Shown here piece after piece: positions 13,089-16,241 of a stretch of 16,241 nt of DNA (the stretch's first letter is position 1; the number at the start of each line of letters is the position of its first letter). This stretch comes from Akkermansia sp. (lineage in GTDB: Bacteria > Verrucomicrobiota > Verrucomicrobiia > Verrucomicrobiales > Akkermansiaceae). The notes under the pieces are model-generated. The model worked only from the letters and a program-made list of their open reading frames with translations, was not told the DNA's origin and did not search any database. The stretch is taken from NCBI GenBank assembly GCA_017555465.1, contig JAFZGH010000236.1, positions 1 to 16,241 of the forward strand, read 5' to 3'. The translations under genes and the position numbers were made by a program.

Positions 13089-13586
13089 ATGGCTTCAGCC
13101 CGTAGAAAAAGAGAGACGCCAGAAGTGCTCGCGCCAGCACCGCTTCCGGGGCGTAAGCCTGGCAGGCGTTTCTATATGCAGAAAATGCCTGACGGCGTGG
13201 GTGAACGTGCCGTGCGTGCCGGCAATCTGCGCAGCGGAGCACGTGCTCAGACAGTGGCGGATTTCTTCGGCAGCGGCAGTGTGCTGCCCACATCGGCCAA
13301 CCAGCGCAGTATCGAATCGTTGCTGGGTGAGCTGCTCAGTGAGCTGGATTTACAGGAGGATACCCTGGCGCCGGAATTGCTGGCCGAAGCATGGCAGCAT
13401 GCGGTGGGGGCTGCTCTGGCTTCTGTTTCCAAACTGGCTGGTGTGGCGCGTGGGCGGGCCCGCATCAGTGTGTCGCATCCCACGGTGCGTTATGAAATCA
13501 CACGTCTGAAGCCCCAGATTATCCGCGCGTTGAACAAGACGCTGGGCATGGGCAGTGTGAAAAGCCTGGTGATTTCCGGTAGTTGA
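13089..13586 (+). CDS. DUF721 / DciA-like protein
   Basis: A 165-residue protein. The first 70 residues are basic and Pro/Arg-rich, probably disordered. The C-terminal part (about 74-163) fits DUF721: a leading helix (SIESLLGELLSELDL), a central AWQHAVGAALASVSKL helix with the family's W-x-x-x-V-G pattern (Trp102, Val106, Gly107), then a beta strand (ARISVSHPTVRYEI), a helix (KPQIIRALNKTLG) and a closing V-x-x-LVI strand. DUF721 includes DciA, the ancestral loader of the replicative helicase DnaB in bacteria that lack DnaC; the basic tail would suit DNA or helicase contact. The ATG at 13089 is chosen over a GTG at 13062 because the latter lies in the terminator hairpin. No Shine-Dalgarno and no convincing own promoter are seen. 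Confidence 0.72.
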   Translation: MASARRKRETPEVLAPAPLPGRKPGRRFYMQKMPDGVGERAVRAGNLRSGARAQTVADFFGSGSVLPTSANQRSIESLLGELLSELDLQEDTLAPELLAEAWQHAVGAALASVSKLAGVARGRARISVSHPTVRYEITRLKPQIIRALNKTLGMGSVKSLVISGS

Positions 13587-13590
13587 TGCA

Positions 13591-13622
13591 AAAGCCTCAT
13601 ACCTGGTAAGGTATGAGGCTTT
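13591..13622. terminator. Bidirectional terminator between converging genes
   Basis: AAAGCCTCATACC (13591-13603), a six-base loop, then the exact complement GGTATGAGGCTTT (13610-13622): 13 base pairs with A-run and T-run at opposite ends. It begins four bases beyond the DUF721-gene stop and lies 23 bases from the stop of the converging Sel1-repeat gene, so it can serve both strands. The T-runs are short (three to four). Confidence 0.8.
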
Positions 13623-13645
13623 CGGCTGTTGAGTGAGAAGACGCT

Positions 13646-13996
13646 TCAGCCCTGGGCTTGAAGCAGCATGTTTTCGGCCAGGCTGTTGCCCATGGCGGCA
13701 GCGTGCTTGAGCGCCATGAGGGCTTTGTCTGTATCCTTTTCCATGAGTCGCCCTTCAATGAGGCACATGGCCAGCACAAAGAGTGCCACATGGTCGCCAT
13801 TCTGGGCGGCAGATTCCAAGGAAATAAGATCCTGACGGCTCTTGAGCTGGGCGAAATATACGCGTGCCAACTGATTCTGCGCTTCCTCATGGCCGGCAAA
13901 GGCTGCTTTGCGCAGATGCTCGGCGCCTTCGGCGGCGTTGCCGGCTTTGAAAGCGGCAGCCCCGGCTTCATATTCCTGTTGCAGGTCTGAAATCAT
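13646..13996 (-). CDS. Sel1-like repeat protein
   Basis: A 116-residue, all-helical protein with no signal peptide. It shows about two and a half Sel1-like (TPR-type) repeats: A-x-x-G-A-x-x-L-x-K-A-A-x-x-G-H-x-x-A-Q-x-x-L-A at 21-44, a degenerate one at 56-80, and DKALMALKHAAAMGNSLAENML at 90-111. Such repeats stack as a superhelix that binds other proteins; no enzyme domain is present. The ATG follows the stop of the GH20 gene after only three bases (TAA, gcc, ATG), so translation is probably by reinitiation. Its partner is unknown, and the link to a presumably exported hexosaminidase is puzzling for a protein that appears cytoplasmic. Confidence 0.75.
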   Translation of the reverse strand: MISDLQQEYEAGAAAFKAGNAAEGAEHLRKAAFAGHEEAQNQLARVYFAQLKSRQDLISLESAAQNGDHVALFVLAMCLIEGRLMEKDTDKALMALKHAAAMGNSLAENMLLQAQG

Positions 13997-13999
13997 GGC

Positions 14000-16241
14000 T
14001 TATTTGAGGTTGGGGTCAACTGTAGGAGCGGCAGGGGTATTGTGCTTCACCTGCAGGGAGTATACCTCTCCATTAAAGCTGCTTCCCAGCATTTCCAGCG
14101 GCAGGACAAAGGTGTTGATGATACCTTCAGGCTTGCGGTGGAAACGGGTGAGCGTGCACTGCCCGGCGGGCTGGCCGTTGAGCAGAAGTTGCGTGCTGCC
14201 GGGCTTGCCGATAAGCTGCAGTGTTACTTTTTCGCCAACAGGCAGTTTGCAGTTGAAGGAGAATTCCATGCTGTCGCTGCGGCGGAACCCGATGGTCCCA
14301 TCGCTGAGGGCGGCGCAGAAAATACCGTCTGCCGATTTGAGAAGTACTTGTTCCTCACCGGGAACAGGTGCTTCTTTGAGCATGAGCTCCATCGTCAGCT
14401 CATAATCCGGCCCCATGGAGGGCTGACCCATTTCGCAGGGCAGGGATTCAGGCTGGCAGCGGTATTCGCTCCCGTTTTTCCAGAGGAACTGCGGGTTGAT
14501 ACCGGGCACTTTGCCGATGGCAGCCAGCCTGGCCTGGTGCTCATCGTAGCTGGTGGTGGCATCGTCGCTGCCCCACATCTTGCCTGCCAGCACGTCCACC
14601 GATTTGCTGAACATGTGCCAGATATCGTAGGAGGAGTAGCCTACATAGCGCTGGTCAATCATATCATTCCAGATGCCGAACGCAGCACCCAGCAGCTGCG
14701 GGTGGCCGGTGGGCACCACTTCTCCCGCAATCTGGTTCACACGCCAGTGCTCATGCACCCAGCGGTGGCGGGCATCCATGCGGTAGTAGGGGGCAAAGGG
14801 CACAATGTAGAGAGCGCCGTCGTTTGTGTTGATGACATCGAATCCATCGTTGATGGAATCCCATGCCTTGGCCCAGCCTCCGTTCCAGAGGTTCATCTGC
14901 ACGCCTTTGGCCTGCACGGGAGTCTTGCCCTTCTTGGTGTTCAGACTGCCCCACACGCGCGGAGTATAGCCCTTGCTGAGAACCATCTTGAGGAGTCCGT
15001 CCGTGTAGGCGCGGTAGTGTTCTGCATCGCCGTGGAATTCATCGGCACCCACATGAATGACTCCGCAGCCATCAAATACGGCCTTCTGTCCATTCTGCGG
15101 CAGTATGTATTCATCAAACACCTCTTCCACGAATTTAAGGGTTTCGGGGTTAGATGCGTCGAGCATTTCGCAGGCGCGCTTGTTCCGGCTCTTGTAGATG
15201 AGGTCGGGGCGCACGCGGGTGAAGGAAAGCGCATGTGCCGGGGTGTCAAACTCCGGGATGATGTTGACCCCGTGTCTGGCGGCGTAGTCTATGAACTCGC
15301 GGAATTCCTGCTTGGTGTAGGAAAGGTCTCCTGCAGTGAGGCGTGTGCCGTCTGCTCCCACCATGTCTGATTCCAGACGGAATGCGGCGTAGGATTTATC
15401 GAAGGGGTTTTCGCCCGCGTCTACGTATTGCTCATGGAAAATGTAGTTGTCGTTCAGGTGAATGTGCAGGTCATTCATCTTGTACCAGGCCATATATTTC
15501 ACCACTTCCTTCACGTAGCTCAGCGGGATAGGCAGACGGCCCACATCCAGCAGGAAGCTGCGCACCTGGTAGCGGGGAATATCCAGCGCTGAACCGCAGG
15601 GGGCGGCGCCGTTACCCTGCTGCAGCATCTGCAGGATAGAGCGCGTGGCCCAGAACAGACCCGTTTCTGTGGCTGCTCCGGCGGCGATGCCTTTACCCTC
15701 AGCAATATCAAGCGTGTAGCCTTCTTTGCCCAGCACCGCATTGTTGGTAATACCGAGGCTGATATCAGCCTCAGCGCCAAAGGGAACTACCTCCACTTTG
15801 CAGCCCAGCATTTCTGCAAGCTCTGCAGCAAACTCTGCCGCAAAGGGCATATCCGTGGCAATCTTAACCTCGCTTCCGAGCTTGTATACACCATGGCCGC
15901 CGGCCCAGTTGAGTAAGGCCGGCACAATCTTCGGCGCCGGATTGCAGCTGGTGTCTGCTGCCAGCAGACCGGGTACGGTGACTTCGTAATCCTTGGAAAT
16001 GGCCTTCTCTCCATCCTTGAGCAGCTCAAAACTCACCTTGACTTTCGTATCTGTCAGCGGGCGGACTATGTAGCCGTCCGGCCGGATGAGTTGCTCGTAA
16101 TCAGCACCCAGAAAACGCACTTCTGCGCCAGGTACCTGGGGAATTTCAAGCTTGTTTGTCGTGGCGCGCGGAGCCACGGGCAGCTTGTCGGCGATATCTT
16201 TTAATGTCTCTGCCATAATCGGAGCTACGGAGAGAGCAATC
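14000..16241 (-). CDS. GH20 beta-N-acetylhexosaminidase, probably exported (5' end beyond window)
   Basis: The frame reaches the right edge with no stop. Upstream of the ATG at 16214-16216 it reads IALSVAPI, and with what follows (MAET) this looks like the end of a Sec signal peptide; the true start is therefore probably outside the window. Numbered from that ATG (738 residues): an Ig-like segment at about 25-83 with GYIVRP and a closing DYEVTV, resembling atrophied bacterial Ig domains; the GH20 alpha/beta domain at about 90-212; the catalytic barrel from about 215 to 545 with Asp392-Glu393 in HVGADEFHG, the general-acid pair of the substrate-assisted mechanism; and a C-terminal jelly-roll-like region at about 605-725. 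The enzyme removes terminal GlcNAc or GalNAc from glycans, as in mucin or host-glycan breakdown. It is followed at three bases by the Sel1-repeat gene. Confidence 0.9.
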   Translation of the reverse strand, partial: IALSVAPIMAETLKDIADKLPVAPRATTNKLEIPQVPGAEVRFLGADYEQLIRPDGYIVRPLTDTKVKVSFELLKDGEKAISKDYEVTVPGLLAADTSCNPAPKIVPALLNWAGGHGVYKLGSEVKIATDMPFAAEFAAELAEMLGCKVEVVPFGAEADISLGITNNAVLGKEGYTLDIAEGKGIAAGAATETGLFWATRSILQMLQQGNGAAPCGSALDIPRYQVRSFLLDVGRLPIPLSYVKEVVKYMAWYKMNDLHIHLNDNYIFHEQYVDAGENPFDKSYAAFRLESDMVGADGTRLTAGDLSYTKQEFREFIDYAARHGVNIIPEFDTPAHALSFTRVRPDLIYKSRNKRACEMLDASNPETLKFVEEVFDEYILPQNGQKAVFDGCGVIHVGADEFHGDAEHYRAYTDGLLKMVLSKGYTPRVWGSLNTKKGKTPVQAKGVQMNLWNGGWAKAWDSINDGFDVINTNDGALYIVPFAPYYRMDARHRWVHEHWRVNQIAGEVVPTGHPQLLGAAFGIWNDMIDQRYVGYSSYDIWHMFSKSVDVLAGKMWGSDDATTSYDEHQARLAAIGKVPGINPQFLWKNGSEYRCQPESLPCEMGQPSMGPDYELTMELMLKEAPVPGEEQVLLKSADGIFCAALSDGTIGFRRSDSMEFSFNCKLPVGEKVTLQLIGKPGSTQLLLNGQPAGQCTLTRFHRKPEGIINTFVLPLEMLGSSFNGEVYSLQVKHNTPAAPTVDPNLK

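Noticed and set aside
14042..15370. A 442-codon open frame on the plus strand, antisense to the GH20 gene
   Set aside because: It is a by-product of the G+C-rich codon positions of the hexosaminidase; no domain or start signal supports it.
1..16241. CRISPR arrays, tRNA or rRNA genes, insertion sequences, prophage or defence genes
   Set aside because: No regularly spaced repeats, cloverleaf-like stretch, transposase or integrase motif, or nuclease and toxin genes were seen. All gaps between genes are under 150 bases and are described by promoters or hairpins.

Overview
The window is gene-dense chromosomal DNA from a diderm (Gram-negative) bacterium. The best guess is a gut-type member of Verrucomicrobiota, close to Akkermansia. 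This rests on a GH20 hexosaminidase that probably carries a signal peptide and has Ig-like and lectin-like flanking regions, two secreted PA14-like paralogues, a small 4Fe-4S ferredoxin and a DUF721/DciA-like protein, Lnt (which implies outer-membrane lipoproteins), a ProRS of the archaeal/eukaryotic-like type, and several good sigma-70 promoters combined with very few Shine-Dalgarno sequences. The assignment was made by eye, with no database search.

Layout. (1) 1-2092, plus strand: the end of a peptide-binding protein and two peptide ABC-transporter permeases; the ATPases are not in view. (2) 2203-3596, minus strand: histidine-phosphatase-like gene, then mscL, then an HU-family gene, read from a strong promoter at 3620-3648. 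(3) 3679-7732, minus strand: parE/gyrB-like topoisomerase subunit, then two tandem secreted PA14-like paralogues, tightly packed. (4) 7878-10158, plus strand: a site-2-protease-family membrane protease, then proS with a promoter that predicts a leaderless mRNA, closed by a strong terminator. (5) 10236-12687, minus strand: a small membrane-anchored unknown gene overlapping lnt. (6) 12793-13586, plus strand: ferredoxin, a terminator-like hairpin, then a DUF721/DciA-like gene. (7) 13646 to the right edge, minus strand: GH20 hexosaminidase followed by a Sel1-repeat protein; a bidirectional terminator separates it from the DUF721 gene.

Most genes are housekeeping: nucleotide-level replication functions (ParE, DciA-like, HU), translation (ProRS), envelope (Lnt, MscL, S2P) and nutrient capture (peptide uptake, GH20 glycan cleavage). 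No mobile element, CRISPR array, tRNA or rRNA is visible, and no gap between genes reaches 300 bases. The least explained parts are the two PA14-like proteins attached to parE, the unknown gene overlapping lnt, the hairpin directly in front of the DciA-like gene, and the repeated placement of -10 boxes right at start codons.
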